A stretch of 18,835 bases of DNA from Hydrogenothermaceae bacterium (GTDB taxonomy: Bacteria; Aquificota; Aquificia; Aquificales; Hydrogenothermaceae): assembly GCA_012961365.1 (NCBI GenBank), contig DTZN01000227.1, positions 1-18,835 of the forward strand, read 5' to 3'. The first letter of the stretch is position 1. Every line of letters starts with the position of its first letter. Both the position numbers and the translations under genes were made by a program. Below, piece after piece: positions 1 to 6,876 of this stretch. The notes below the pieces were generated by a model. The model ran no database searches and had not been told where the DNA came from. It was given only the letters and a program-made list of their open reading frames with translations.

Positions 1-1
1 C

Positions 2-133
2 CTACTCGTACACCGCTTTATCACCATGGGACTCTTTGTGATTTTTGTCTTTGGTGGTACTTATGTGATGTTTAAACTGGGATTTTGTCGTGAGACCAAA
101 CCACCCGATTGCCGCTATTGCTGGAATAATTGA
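2..133 (+). CDS. C-terminal fragment of an unidentified membrane-anchored protein (partial at window edge)
   Basis: A reading frame enters from the left edge and runs 43 codons to a TGA at 131-133. The peptide has one strongly hydrophobic stretch (ITMGLFVIFVFGGTYVMF, about residues 7-24) followed by a short polar tail with three cysteines (FCRETKPPDCRYCWNN). That is a plausible C-terminal membrane helix plus tail. I do not recognise the family. Base composition differs from what follows: I count 53 G+C in bases 1-120 against 45 in bases 181-300. The frame ends just left of the point where aclA homology stops, so this fragment and the aclA break probably belong to the same junction. The opposite strand also has an open stretch here, so the coding call is weak. 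Confidence 0.3.
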   Translation, partial: LLVHRFITMGLFVIFVFGGTYVMFKLGFCRETKPPDCRYCWNN

Positions 134-695
134 AGATCAACAGCTCATTGAATAATCCTCCAGACCTTGTTACAAGTCCTACAGAACCAGGTCTATGGAG
201 TTTAGATTTAACTATATTTTCTATTGTTCCACCTGTATTTGCTATTCTAAATGCTCCTGGAGCTATTCCTCCAACTGTTGCAGGTCCAATTATCCACTTT
301 CCAAGTTCTTTAGCTTTGATTCTCATAATTCTAGCAAATCTTTCAGGAATACCTTCTGCAGTAATTGCAATTGTCCTAATAGAAGGTATTTCAAGAGCTT
401 CCATAGTTACATTGTATGCAGTTCTAAATGAAGCAAAATTTAATAATACATCTGCCTCTGGAAAATCTTTTGCAGCATCAGTTGTTGATTTATAAAGAGG
501 AATCATTATTTCTTGTGTTCCGTAAAAAAACTTTTCAAATTTTCTGTCTGTTGTTGGAGCAACTATTGCAACTACTGAAGGTTCTCTACCAACAACATAA
601 TCATAATCAAGCATTCTTTGAATAGCATTTCTGTTTAAGTTCCAGAATATAGCCTTTGTATTTTTGTCAAAAAGTAAGTAATCAGGTTTGTTCAT
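72..695 (-). pseudogene. aclA: ATP-citrate lyase alpha subunit, truncated after about 185 residues
   Basis: AclA is the citrate/CoA subunit of ATP-citrate lyase, which cleaves citrate to oxaloacetate and acetyl-CoA in the reductive TCA cycle. Residues 1-185 are convincing: an N-terminal CoA-binding domain with GPATVGGIAPGAFRI near 137-151 and GSVGLVTRSGG near 170-180. The family is about 600 residues long and continues after the SGG-x-x-NEL motif into more CoA-binding domain, the phosphohistidine loop and a citrate-synthase-like domain; all are absent. After Leu185 (codon 141-143) the frame encodes 22 unrelated residues and stops at 72-74, and no other minus-strand frame resumes AclA. The start ATG at 693-695 has AAGGAGG just upstream and lies 12 bp after the aclB stop. 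It is either a real gene break or an assembly/clone chimera. Confidence 0.85.
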
Positions 696-707
696 TTTGA
701 CCTCCTT

Positions 708-2012
708 TTAAGCAACTTTATTTTCATCTATAGCTTTTCTTACTATTTCTGTCATGTGAGTTTCAGGACCATAAACTTCTATTGGAATACCAAGTTTTTC
801 TGCTGCTTCTTTTATTCTCTTTAAACCTACTTCGTAATTTGGTCCACCTCTTCTTACATATATTTTTACTCCTATCTCTTTTAGTTTATCTGCATATTCA
901 TTCATAGCATCTATAATTCCGTCAAATGTTTTTGCAACATCTGTAAAGTTAGCAATTGCACCACCAATGATTAAAATTTTATCCCCTTGAAGGTGTCTTT
1001 CTCTTGTCATAAGGTCAAACACAGTTTTTACATATTCTCTTGTTTCTGTTCTAGATGGATTTCCTGAATATTCTCCGTAATTTGCAAGTTCTTTAACTGC
1101 TCCTAAGTCTGCAACTGTATCAGCATAAACAACAGATGCACCACCACCAGCAACAAGTGTCCATATTCTTCCTTTTGGATTTAAAATTGTAAGCTTTAAA
1201 GATGCTCCAGATTTCTCGTCCATTTCTTTAATATATTTTTCTTCTGGACTTAACTCTCCACCAAAACCAGCGGGAAACTCAATGTCTCCCCAATTTTTAC
1301 TAGCTACAAACTGAGCAGTATCATCAAGTCTTCCAACAAAATCTAATGGGTAAATTTTATTTCCAACCATAACAAGTGGGTTAATTTCAAGATATGTAAA
1401 ATGTAAATCTCTAAAGAGCTTATAAAGTCTATAAACAAATTCTGCATAATTTTCTTTATCTTTTATATCTGCTGGAACATTTTCTTTAATTATTTTTTTG
1501 ATTTCCTCATCTGAAGCAGTTATAGGAATTTTAACCTCAACTACTTTGTCCCAGTTTTCTTCTACTTCTATACCACCATGTGCAGACATATATATAATGT
1601 CTTCATCTTCTCCAGTTGTTATTGCTACATAATATTCATCAGACTGGTCGTGAGGAACAAAAGGTTCAACTAAAAAGTGAGTTAAATATCCTTTTACTGT
1701 GTTAATTTCAATTTCTTCTGTCATTTTTTGTTTTATCCACTGTTTTGCATCTTCCCAAGAAACATCGCCAGGCTTTTCTTTTTTGAAGAAAATAAGTCCT
1801 AATTTTCCTCTTTTACCAAAAAGCATGTCAGGTTTTGCAACAAGTGGTGTTTCTTTTACCCAAGGATTTTCTTCAGGAATTTTATCCAAGTCTGTTTCAG
1901 GAGTAATTAAAATAGATTTAAAATCATACTCAAAGTCATTACCAAAGTAATTTTCCCAATTTTGCGCAAGAATTCTTTTACCATCGTATTCTCTAATACC
2001 TCTTTGAGCCAT
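708..2012 (-). CDS. aclB: ATP-citrate lyase beta subunit
   Basis: This 434-residue protein is the ATP-grasp, succinyl-CoA-synthetase-beta-like subunit of ATP-citrate lyase; with AclA it cleaves citrate in the reductive TCA cycle in the cytosol. Visible features are an N-terminal ATP-grasp region with the metal-site signature LEINPLV around 208-214, and a Gly-rich segment (GGGASVVYADT) around 289-299 that starts the CoA-ligase-like domain, with NYGEYSGNPS soon after. It starts MAQRGIREYDGKRIL; AGGAGG sits just upstream of the ATG, which fixes the start. It is the first gene of an aclB-aclA operon with 12 bp between them. The related Aquificales citryl-CoA synthetase (CcsA/CcsB) is an alternative family, but the downstream partner reads as AclA, so ATP-citrate lyase is preferred. 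Confidence 0.9.
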   Translation of the reverse strand: MAQRGIREYDGKRILAQNWENYFGNDFEYDFKSILITPETDLDKIPEENPWVKETPLVAKPDMLFGKRGKLGLIFFKKEKPGDVSWEDAKQWIKQKMTEEIEINTVKGYLTHFLVEPFVPHDQSDEYYVAITTGEDEDIIYMSAHGGIEVEENWDKVVEVKIPITASDEEIKKIIKENVPADIKDKENYAEFVYRLYKLFRDLHFTYLEINPLVMVGNKIYPLDFVGRLDDTAQFVASKNWGDIEFPAGFGGELSPEEKYIKEMDEKSGASLKLTILNPKGRIWTLVAGGGASVVYADTVADLGAVKELANYGEYSGNPSRTETREYVKTVFDLMTRERHLQGDKILIIGGAIANFTDVAKTFDGIIDAMNEYADKLKEIGVKIYVRRGGPNYEVGLKRIKEAAEKLGIPIEVYGPETHMTEIVRKAIDENKVA

Positions 2013-2065
2013 TACTTTCCTCCTAAGAATTTATATCAATATAATATATTAGAATTTTTATTGAA

Positions 2066-2095
2066 ATTATATCAGACCTTGTTTTTACTTGCCAG
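2066..2095 (-). promoter_or_regulatory. Probable sigma-70-type promoter of aclB-aclA
   Basis: Reading the minus strand, CTGGCA (complement of 2090-2095, four of six matches to TTGACA) is followed after 18 bp by TATAAT (complement of 2066-2071). TG one base before the hexamer makes an extended -10. Transcription would start near 2059 and give a leader of about 45 nt containing the AGGAGG ribosome site. Confidence 0.5.
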
Positions 2096-2116
2096 ATTTT
2101 ATTCCAGTTTTCAGTT

Positions 2117-2122
2117 TATAAT
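2117..2122 (+). promoter_or_regulatory. Possible -10 box for mreB-mreC
   Basis: A perfect TATAAT lies 44 bp before the mreB ATG, in the divergent region shared with aclB. No good -35 hexamer is visible at 16-18 bp, so only the -10 is proposed. AGGAGG at 2158-2163 is a strong ribosome site for mreB. Confidence 0.35.
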
Positions 2123-2166
2123 AATTTTAAAGCAAAGTATTAACAAATAAAAAATTAGGAGGAAAT

Positions 2167-3204
2167 ATGTTTTCTTCTCTTTTTAGTATCTTTTCAAATG
2201 ATATAGGAATAGACCTTGGAACAGCTAATACTCTAGTTTTTGTAAAAAATAAAGGAATAGTGTTAAGGGAACCTTCTATAGTATCTATAGATACAAGAGC
2301 TGGTAAGGTTTTGGCAGTTGGAGATGAAGCTAAAAAAATGATAGGTAAAACTCCAGCCAACATAGAAGTTATAAGACCTTTAAAAGATGGTGTTATTGCG
2401 GATTTTGATACTACGCAAGAAATGCTTAAATACTTTATAAAGAAAGTTCACAGTAATATGCCTATAACAAAAGTTATCAAACCTAGACCAAGGGTAATTG
2501 TTGGTGTTCCATCTGGTATTACAGAAGTAGAAAAAAGGGCAGTAATAGATGCTATTAGGCACGCAGGAGCTAGGGAAATCTATTTAATAGCAGAACCTAT
2601 GGCAGCAGCTATTGGAGCAGATCTTCCTATTACTAAACCAGGTGGTAATATGGTTGTTGATATTGGCGGAGGAACTACAGAAATAGCTGTTATATCCTTG
2701 TCTGGGATGGTTGTTTCCCACTCTATAAGGGTTGCTGGTGATGAAATGAACGAAGCAATAATACAGTATCTAAAAAGAGAACATGGAATTGTTATTGGAG
2801 AACAAACTGCTGAAAAGGTAAAAATAAAACTAGGGGCTGCCTATCCCTCAGAAAAAGATAATGAGGAAATGGAAATAGGAGGAGTAGATATAACAAATAG
2901 TCCAATAAGCACTGTGATAAAGGGGGAAGAAATAAGAAAAGCTCTTCAAGGGGTCGTAAATACCATAGTAAATGCAGTAAAAACAGCTTTAGAAAAAACT
3001 CCTCCTGAACTTGGAGCAGACTTAGTAGAAAGGGGAATTATCCTTGCAGGAGGAGGTTCACTGCTTTATGGCTTAGACCAAAGAATAAGGGAAGAAGTTG
3101 ATTTACCTGTTAATTACTGTGATGACCCATTAACAGCAGTTGCAAAAGGGATTGGACAAGCTATAGATGATTTATCATTGATTAAGAAAATTGCTATGCA
3201 ATGA
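2167..3204 (+). CDS. mreB: Rod shape-determining actin homologue MreB
   Basis: MreB is a bacterial actin that polymerises on the inner membrane and directs lateral-wall peptidoglycan synthesis. The 345-residue length is standard. Nucleotide-binding actin motifs are in order: phosphate-1 DIGIDLGTANT at 12-22, phosphate-2 VVDIGGGTTEIA at 163-174, AEPMAAAIGA around 142-151, and the adenosine motif IILAGGGSLL at 291-300. The first residues (MFSSLFSIFS) are hydrophobic and probably form the membrane-binding amphipathic segment. The ATG follows AGGAGG by 3 nt. The stop overlaps the mreC start by ATGA, so the two are translationally coupled. Confidence 0.97.
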   Translation: MFSSLFSIFSNDIGIDLGTANTLVFVKNKGIVLREPSIVSIDTRAGKVLAVGDEAKKMIGKTPANIEVIRPLKDGVIADFDTTQEMLKYFIKKVHSNMPITKVIKPRPRVIVGVPSGITEVEKRAVIDAIRHAGAREIYLIAEPMAAAIGADLPITKPGGNMVVDIGGGTTEIAVISLSGMVVSHSIRVAGDEMNEAIIQYLKREHGIVIGEQTAEKVKIKLGAAYPSEKDNEEMEIGGVDITNSPISTVIKGEEIRKALQGVVNTIVNAVKTALEKTPPELGADLVERGIILAGGGSLLYGLDQRIREEVDLPVNYCDDPLTAVAKGIGQAIDDLSLIKKIAMQ

Positions 3205-3998
3205 AAAAAATTGTTTTAGAGAAAAAATTTAAAAAAATTTTAAGTTTTTTTATTCTTTTTATAATTTTTATTGGTTTAATTTTTTATTTTACAGGATACT
3301 ATAAATATATTCTAGATATTTTATATCCAACTCAAAAAGTAGTTTATGAAACCTATAAAATTACAAAATCAACCTTTCAAGTATTAGTAGATATAAAAAG
3401 TATTATTACTGAAAACCAGCAACTTAAAAAACAAGTTGAAGAGTTAAAACTAATAGAAGATAGATATAAAACTTTAAAGTTTGAAAATTTTAAGTTAAGA
3501 AGTTTATTAAATTTTTCTAAAAAGTATAAAAATCATAAAATAATAGGAGCAGAAGTAATAGGGTATCCCCCTGATTTTTTTGTAAAAGCAGTATTTGTTG
3601 ATGTAGGAAAAAATCAAGGGGTAAAAATAGGAGATTATGTTATTTCAAATGGTTTTTTAGTTGGAAAAGTTGTTGAAGTTGGAAATTTTTCTTCTAAAAT
3701 TTTACTTACAAATGATAGTAATTTTAAAATACCTGCAAGAACTAGAAAAACTAGAGAATTAGTTTTTTATAATGGTAAGGGCTTGCTTGATTTTGTTAAG
3801 CCAAGTCAAGATATTAGAGTTGGAGATATTATTGAAACAACAGGTATTGAAGGATATCCAAAGGGTATCCCTATTGGTAAAATTGTTTCTGTAGAATATA
3901 AAGAAGGTGTATTTTTTAAAAAAGTTAAAGTTAAACCTTTTGTAAACCAGTTTGCAATTGAATATTTACTTATAATTGGAAGAAAAACAACACATTGA
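3201..3998 (+). CDS. mreC: Rod shape-determining protein MreC
   Basis: MreC is the bitopic inner-membrane partner of MreB that links the cytoskeleton to periplasmic elongasome enzymes. The 265-residue protein has a short basic N-terminus, one membrane helix at about 13-31, a heptad-like coiled coil at about 62-108, and a beta-rich periplasmic domain from about 113 (IIGAEVIGYPPDFFVKAVFVD) with the family's GVKIGDYVISNGFLVGKV stretch. It overlaps mreB by four bases. No mreD follows: the next gene is gmhB on the other strand with 4 bp between the stops. The mreD/pbp2/rodA part of the usual cluster must therefore be elsewhere or absent. Confidence 0.93.
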   Translation: MKKIVLEKKFKKILSFFILFIIFIGLIFYFTGYYKYILDILYPTQKVVYETYKITKSTFQVLVDIKSIITENQQLKKQVEELKLIEDRYKTLKFENFKLRSLLNFSKKYKNHKIIGAEVIGYPPDFFVKAVFVDVGKNQGVKIGDYVISNGFLVGKVVEVGNFSSKILLTNDSNFKIPARTRKTRELVFYNGKGLLDFVKPSQDIRVGDIIETTGIEGYPKGIPIGKIVSVEYKEGVFFKKVKVKPFVNQFAIEYLLIIGRKTTH

Positions 3999-4002
3999 TT
4001 TT

Positions 4003-4560
4003 CTAATTATTTTTTAATATAAAGTTTTCAACTGCATCAAGAATATTTTTTGCTACAAAATCTGCTTTAGTGTCTTTTACATATTTCATTCCTTGTCCTG
4101 TTTTTACTAAAATTGATTTTATACCTTCTTTATGGCCAGCCATTATGTCTGTTTCTTTATCACCAATTAGAAAAGAATTACTAGGGTCTATATCAAATTC
4201 TTTTATTGCTTGTTTTATCATTCCACTTTCCGGTTTTCTACAATTACATTTCATTTTAAGTTCAGGAATAATTCCTTCTGGATGATGTGGACAATAATAA
4301 ACCTTTTCTATTTTTATATCTTCTTTTTCAAGTAAGTTAAGCATATATTTGGTTATATTATGAAAATCTTCTTCTGTATAATATCCAACTGCAATACCTG
4401 ATTGGTTTGTAATAACAATTAATTTAAATCCATTTTCTTGAAGTTTTCTTAAAGCTGGAAAAACTTCAGGATATATGAAAAAATCCTTTATTTTGTGAAC
4501 ATAACCTTTGTCTTCATTTATAACTCCGTCTCTATCTAAAAAAACTGCCTTTTTTTTCAA
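4003..4560 (-). CDS. gmhB: D-glycero-D-manno-heptose 1,7-bisphosphate phosphatase (HAD family)
   Basis: GmhB removes the 7-phosphate from heptose bisphosphate on the ADP-heptose route to the LPS inner core. From the chosen start the protein has 185 residues, typical for the family. Motifs: HAD motif I FLDRDG with Asp9 and Asp11, motif II TNQSG at 51-55, zinc ligands Cys90, His92, Cys105 and Cys107 (CPHHPEG and CNCRKP), and motif IV GDKETD at 133-138. The reading frame is open for another 22 codons upstream to 4626, but those residues do not match the family and would run into carB. A TTG at 4558-4560 preceded by AAGGAG at 7 nt gives the standard KKKAVFLDRDG start, so I use it. A histidinol-phosphatase (HisB N-terminal) role is the main alternative. 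Confidence 0.88.
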   Translation of the reverse strand: MKKKAVFLDRDGVINEDKGYVHKIKDFFIYPEVFPALRKLQENGFKLIVITNQSGIAVGYYTEEDFHNITKYMLNLLEKEDIKIEKVYYCPHHPEGIIPELKMKCNCRKPESGMIKQAIKEFDIDPSNSFLIGDKETDIMAGHKEGIKSILVKTGQGMKYVKDTKADFVAKNILDAVENFILKNN

Positions 4561-4567
4561 TAGATAG

Positions 4568-4573
4568 CTCCTT
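4568..4573 (-). promoter_or_regulatory. Ribosome binding site that fixes the gmhB TTG start
   Basis: CTCCTT on the plus strand is AAGGAG on the gmhB strand, 7 nt before TTG at 4558-4560. It is the only good Shine-Dalgarno near the 5' end of this frame and argues against the longer open frame reaching 4626. Confidence 0.75.
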
Positions 4574-4619
4574 TTGCAAATGTTAAAATATATACTCAAA
4601 ATATTATAAGAGGTTTTCA

Positions 4620-6302
4620 ATGCCAAAGAGAACAGATATTCAAAGAATTCTTCTAATTGGTTCAGGTCCTATTATAATTGGGCAGGCTGCAGAATTTGAT
4701 TATTCAGGAACTCAAGGAGCAAAAGCTTTAAAAGAGGAAGGATACGAGGTAATTCTTGTAAATTCTAATCCTGCAACTATTATGACAGACCCAGAAGTTG
4801 CAGATAAGACTTATATAGAACCTTTAATTACTCCTGTTTTAGAAAAAATAATAGAAAAGGAAAGACCTGATGCACTTCTTCCAACTTTAGGTGGACAAAC
4901 TGCGTTAAATCTTGCAATTGACCTATATGAAAAAGGTATTTTAGACAAATACAATGTTCAGATGATAGGTGCAAATTATGAAGCTATAAAAAAGGCAGAA
5001 GATAGGGATTTGTTTAAATCTGCAATGGAAAAAATTGGCTTAAAAATGCCAAAAAGCAAAGTAGTTAACTCTTTAGCAGAGGCAGAAGAAGCAATAGAAT
5101 GGATAGGATTTCCTGTTATTATTAGGCCATCTTTTACATTAGGAGGAACAGGTGGCTCTGTTGCTTATAATAAAGATGAGTTTTTCTCAAAAGTAAAGGT
5201 AGGACTTGAGGCATCTCCTATACATGAAGTTTTACTTGAAGAATCTGTTTTAGGTTGGAAAGAATTTGAAATGGAGGTTATGAGGGATAAAAATGACAAT
5301 TGTGTGATTATATGTTCTATAGAAAACTTTGACCCAATGGGAGTTCACACTGGAGATAGTATAACTATAGCTCCTGCAATGACTTTATCAGATAAAGAGT
5401 ATCAGATACTTAGAGATTATACCATTGCAGTAATTAGAGAAATAGGAGTAGAAACTGGTGGTTCTAATGTGCAATTCTCACAAAATCCAAAAACTGGAGA
5501 ATTCTATGTAATAGAAATGAATCCAAGAGTGTCTCGTTCTTCAGCACTTGCTTCTAAAGCTACAGGTTTTCCAATTGCTAAAATTGCTGCAAAATTAGCT
5601 GTTGGATACACATTAGACGAACTTCCAAACGATATTACAAAAGAAACTCCTGCATCTTTTGAACCAACAATTGATTATGTTATAACAAAAATACCAAGAT
5701 TTGACTTTGCAAAGTTTCCAGAAGCAGACAATACACTTACCACAATGATGAAATCTGTTGGTGAAGTAATGGCTATTGGAAGGACATTTAAAGAAAGTTT
5801 CCAAAAAGCATTAAGAAGTTTAGAACTTGGTAAATATGGATTTTATGCAGGATTGGAAAATGAAGATGATGAAATAATAAAGAAAAACATAATAAGACCA
5901 AATCCAGAAAGACCATGGTATATAGCAGAGGCATTTAGAAGAGGATGGTCTATTGATGAAGTTCATAGTTTGTGCCATATAGATAAATGGTTTTTAAATC
6001 AAATAAATCAAATAATAGATTTTGAAAAAGAACTTTCTACAAAAACTTTAGCAACAATTAGTGATGAAGAGCTTGAAAAAGCAAAAAAATGGGGTTTCTC
6101 TGATAAAGAATTAGCAAGGTTGTTAAAAGCAACAGAAGACCAAATTAGAGAAAGAAGGATAAATGTTTCTTACAAGGTTGTTGATACCTGTGCTGCAGAA
6201 TTTAAGGCATATACTCCTTATTATTATTCTTCTTATGAAAGCTTATCGGGAAAAATTATCGAAGAAGGTAATATAGAATTATTTAGAGATACAGAAAATT
6301 AA
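4620..6302 (+). CDS. carB: Carbamoyl-phosphate synthase large subunit, N-terminal half (split gene)
   Basis: CarB makes carbamoyl phosphate from bicarbonate, ATP and ammonia for pyrimidines and arginine. The usual protein is about 1,070 residues; this one has 560 and stops by TAA right after the oligomerisation domain ([20 protein letters not shown] around 530-550). It is therefore the carboxy-phosphate half. It keeps the N-terminal [20 protein letters not shown], the ATP-grasp domain (about 128-330) with [24 protein letters not shown] and [18 protein letters not shown], and [12 protein letters not shown]. Nothing downstream on the plus strand encodes the second half. A separate gene elsewhere is expected, as in Aquifex and Methanocaldococcus. 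The ATG follows AGAGG by 6 nt. It is divergent from gmhB with 59 bp between starts. Confidence 0.95.
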   Translation: MPKRTDIQRILLIGSGPIIIGQAAEFDYSGTQGAKALKEEGYEVILVNSNPATIMTDPEVADKTYIEPLITPVLEKIIEKERPDALLPTLGGQTALNLAIDLYEKGILDKYNVQMIGANYEAIKKAEDRDLFKSAMEKIGLKMPKSKVVNSLAEAEEAIEWIGFPVIIRPSFTLGGTGGSVAYNKDEFFSKVKVGLEASPIHEVLLEESVLGWKEFEMEVMRDKNDNCVIICSIENFDPMGVHTGDSITIAPAMTLSDKEYQILRDYTIAVIREIGVETGGSNVQFSQNPKTGEFYVIEMNPRVSRSSALASKATGFPIAKIAAKLAVGYTLDELPNDITKETPASFEPTIDYVITKIPRFDFAKFPEADNTLTTMMKSVGEVMAIGRTFKESFQKALRSLELGKYGFYAGLENEDDEIIKKNIIRPNPERPWYIAEAFRRGWSIDEVHSLCHIDKWFLNQINQIIDFEKELSTKTLATISDEELEKAKKWGFSDKELARLLKATEDQIRERRINVSYKVVDTCAAEFKAYTPYYYSSYESLSGKIIEEGNIELFRDTEN

Positions 6303-6305
6303 AAT

Positions 6306-6325
6306 GGGGGTAAATACCAGCCCCC
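6306..6325. terminator. Bidirectional hairpin terminator between carB and the gyrA operon
   Basis: GGGGG at 6306-6310 pairs with CCCCC at 6321-6325 around a 10-nt loop. On the minus strand the stem is followed by ATTTTAATTTT, a good release tract for the operon ending with the UPF0114 gene. On the plus strand it is followed by TTATTTATG, a weaker tract for carB. It fills nearly the whole 23-bp gap between the two convergent stops. Confidence 0.7.
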
Positions 6326-6868
6326 TTATTTATGATTAGAAGTGTGTTCATTGCCTTTATGCATAAAGTAAATAGACAATGAAATTAACAGTATTCCTAC
6401 ACTTAAAAATAGTATGCTTTTTATATCTTCATAATGAAAATCTATAGCATATTTAAAGAAAGAAACAACTAAAACCATAACAATAACTTTTGCAAGTTTT
6501 TCTTTTAGCTGGTCTAAACTATGTATTTCTAGAACTCTTGAAGATTTTTTATCCTCTTCTATGTAGTCTATTTTAGATATGAAAAGCTCATAAAGACCTA
6601 TCCCAAATATTAATAAAACTGTTGCTATTAAATAAACATCTACTGCACTAATTATATGTTTAATTGCATCTTTATGAAAGTCTTCAAAAGCTTCTAAGGA
6701 AGAAAACATGTGTGTTGAGTGTTCTAAAACAATAATAATATCGTATGTTCCTATTAAAACAAGAACCAAGGCAGCTATAATACTTGCAACAACCGCTGCA
6801 AAAAGCATAAATCTACTTTCCCATAAAAGCCATTCAACTATCTTTTCTATTGTTTTCAATTTATACAA
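6326..6868 (-). CDS. UPF0114 (YqhA-like) integral membrane protein
   Basis: This 180-residue protein resembles the uncharacterised UPF0114/YqhA family. Hydrophobic segments lie at about 20-47, 72-97, 126-142 and 150-169, so it probably sits in the inner membrane. Family-like stretches include WLLWESRFML near the N-terminus, AVDVYLIATVLLIFGIGLYELFI, and the loop RVLEIHSLDQLKEKLAKVIVM. The function is not known. Two TTG starts are possible: 6868, only 2 nt after AGGAGG, and 6859 (KTIEKIVEWLLW), 11 nt after it. Neither spacing is ideal. The ribosome site overlaps the gyrA stop and the genes are 8 bp apart, so it is the last gene of the uvrC-gyrA operon. Confidence 0.8.
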   Translation of the reverse strand: MYKLKTIEKIVEWLLWESRFMLFAAVVASIIAALVLVLIGTYDIIIVLEHSTHMFSSLEAFEDFHKDAIKHIISAVDVYLIATVLLIFGIGLYELFISKIDYIEEDKKSSRVLEIHSLDQLKEKLAKVIVMVLVVSFFKYAIDFHYEDIKSILFLSVGILLISLSIYFMHKGNEHTSNHK

Positions 6869-6876
6869 AACCTCCT

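Noticed and set aside
72..140. The 22 residues after NEL in the aclA frame as a genuine AclA C-terminus
   Set aside because: They bear no resemblance to the conserved continuation after SGG-x-x-NEL, and the family is about 400 residues longer.
4561..4626. N-terminal extension of gmhB to 4626
   Set aside because: The extra 22 residues do not match the family, would overlap the carB start, and a TTG with AAGGAG at the right spacing gives the standard start.
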